Assembly: GCA_030620935.1 (NCBI GenBank)
Contig: JAUXIP010000112.1
Span: forward strand, 1 to 6,922
Reading direction: 5' to 3'
From: Deltaproteobacteria bacterium
Lineage (GTDB): Bacteria; Desulfobacterota_B; Binatia; UBA9968
DNA length: 6,922 nt
Positions 6,140-6,922 of this stretch are shown here, piece after piece. Position 1 is the first letter of the stretch. Every line of letters starts with the position of its first letter. Below the pieces are notes generated by a model. The model was given only the letters and a program-made list of their open reading frames with translations, did no database searches and was not told where the DNA came from. The position numbers and the translations under genes are program-made.

Positions 6140-6256
6140 CTACAGCTGCCGATAACCTCTTTCCATCCATCACGTTAACAGCAAGAGCCATCAGCGACCC
6201 TTATCGACGGATCTGGGGACTTTTGCATCAACACCCCCCCGAAGGTGCCTTGATAC

Positions 6257-6318
6257 CGCTCTCCTGAGCTAGCAAGGGCAAAATAGGGAGAGTGACAGAT
6301 GGGGAAGATCGGCATCTG
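6257..6318 (+). other. Two tandem stem-loops before and over the start of the oxidoreductase remnant
   Basis: Stem 1 pairs 6257-6264 (CGCTCTCC) with 6287-6294 (GGAGAGTG), including one G-U pair, around a 22-nt loop. Stem 2 pairs CAGATG (6296-6301) with CATCTG (6313-6318) around 11 nt. Stem 1 sequesters the Shine-Dalgarno-like AGGGAGAG (6285-6292), and stem 2 contains the ATG at 6299. The layout would suit translational control by RNA structure. I recognise no named riboswitch class. Confidence 0.35.
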
Positions 6319-6922
6319 CTTTGTTAACCCGGCTCCGCTTTACGGCTGTGGGGCTTCCCTTCGAAAGGCGGGGGAGCCGGGCCGTGGAGGGGATTCAGTT
6401 AATGAAACGGCTCTGGACGGAGGAGAATGTCAGCCATAAAGGCCGATTTTACCAAGTGGAGAATCTCACCATTGGCCCAAGACCGACACAATCGCCTCAC
6501 CTCCCATTGGGGACAGGAGGGAGCGCGAAAACATCCTTGAAACGTGCGGGAACGATCGCTAACGGCTATATTTGCGGCAGTTCGGCCATCCCCGAGTTCC
6601 CATCAGTCTGGGAGAAGGTAGCCAACTATGCCACCGCGGCAGGCCGGGATCCCCAAGAGATCGAAAAGGCAGGGCTCACCTTTATCGCCATCAACGATAA
6701 TCGGGCCAAGGCCATAGAGGCCTGCGCCGACTATCTCAAACGCTATTACGGAAAGGTGAGGATGGATGTCAAAAAATATTGGGCTGTTGGCTCTCCTGAG
6801 GCATGCGCCGAGCGTATCACTTCTTATTTTTCCAAAGGCTTGGATACCGTAATCGTCGGCCCGGTAACGCCCGACCTCAAACAGCTCGATCTCTTAGGAG
6901 AAAAAGTCCTCCCACTGGTAAG
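6299..6922 (+). pseudogene. Remnant of an LLM-class (luciferase-like) flavin-dependent oxidoreductase, internally deleted; right end cut
   Basis: From about 6330 to the right edge one frame (codons starting 6330, 6333 and so on) encodes the C-terminal half of a luciferase-like TIM-barrel oxidoreductase. It contains FTAVGLPFERRG, then EGIQLMKRLWTEENV, GRFYQVENLTIGPRPTQ, GGSAKTSLKRAG, a YLKRYYGKV stretch, AVGSPEACAERI and DTVIVGPVTPDLKQLDLLGE. About 195 residues are visible of a family usually near 330-350. The expected N-terminal half is missing. A good start, ATG 6299 with AGGGAGAG 6 nt before it, opens a different frame reading MGKIGICFVNP, which looks like the first barrel strand of the same family, and then hits TAA at 6437-6439. 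The simplest reading is an internal deletion of roughly 110-130 codons with a frame change near 6330. A shortened protein could start at GTG 6348, GTG 6384 or ATG 6402 but would lack the flavin-binding N-terminal strands. Substrate and cofactor (FMN or F420) cannot be told. Confidence 0.7.
6328..6381. repeat. 9-bp perfect inverted repeat at the apparent deletion junction
   Basis: CCCGGCTCC (6328-6336) and GGAGCCGGG (6373-6381) are exact reverse complements 36 bp apart. Inside them, GGG-CTT-CCC (6351-6359) forms a smaller stem. The left arm sits where the N-terminal frame of the oxidoreductase stops matching and the C-terminal frame begins. The right arm lies in codons that look genuine (G-S-R-A), so the repeat may have directed a deletion or may be partly chance. 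Confidence 0.5.

Noticed and set aside
6240..6380. Possible cobalamin or glycine riboswitch
   Set aside because: Fragments such as GGTGCC (6244-6249) and AAAATAGGGA recall cobalamin riboswitch elements, and CGAAGG recalls the glycine one. The remaining conserved boxes are not in the right order, so no known class can be called.

Overview
The window (6,922 bp) comes from a bacterial chromosome, probably near the replication origin. The left 5 kb is a leftward (minus-strand) block in the order mnmE - mnmG - parA - parB. This is the classic origin-proximal set of tRNA-modification and chromosome-partition genes. The right 2 kb is read rightward and holds an MlaC-family periplasmic lipid-carrier gene and a damaged luciferase-like flavin oxidoreductase gene. 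MlaC implies an organism with an outer membrane, and a sigma-54-like promoter in front of it fits the same picture. The phylum cannot be fixed from the sequence alone. GTG starts are used for parA and parB.

Layout: 1-672 parB (minus, cut by the left edge); 650-1447 parA (minus, overlapping parB by 23 bp); 1448-1591 a regulatory gap with a near-perfect parS and several small inverted repeats; 1592-3469 mnmG (minus); 3470-3545 a very AT-rich gap with a second parS next to the mnmG start codon; 3546-4922 mnmE (minus); 4923-5418 a 496-bp divergent intergenic region with a palindromic -10-like box, an isolated rho-independent terminator pointing right and a sigma-54-like promoter; 5419-6099 mlaC-like gene (plus); 6100-6298 intergenic with hairpins; 6299-6922 remnant of an LLM-class flavin-dependent oxidoreductase that has apparently lost an internal N-terminal segment and changed frame.

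Functionally, MnmE and MnmG form one complex that modifies the wobble uridine of several tRNAs. ParA and ParB act on parS to separate replicated origins. The most interesting feature is how the two systems are interleaved. Two parS-like palindromes bracket mnmG exactly, one just before its start codon and one just after its stop codon. ParB loading could therefore affect transcription of mnmG and parAB. rsmG (gidB), which often lies between mnmG and parA, is absent, and its usual place is taken by the parS-containing gap. I see no new multi-gene system such as a defence island, CRISPR array or transposon.
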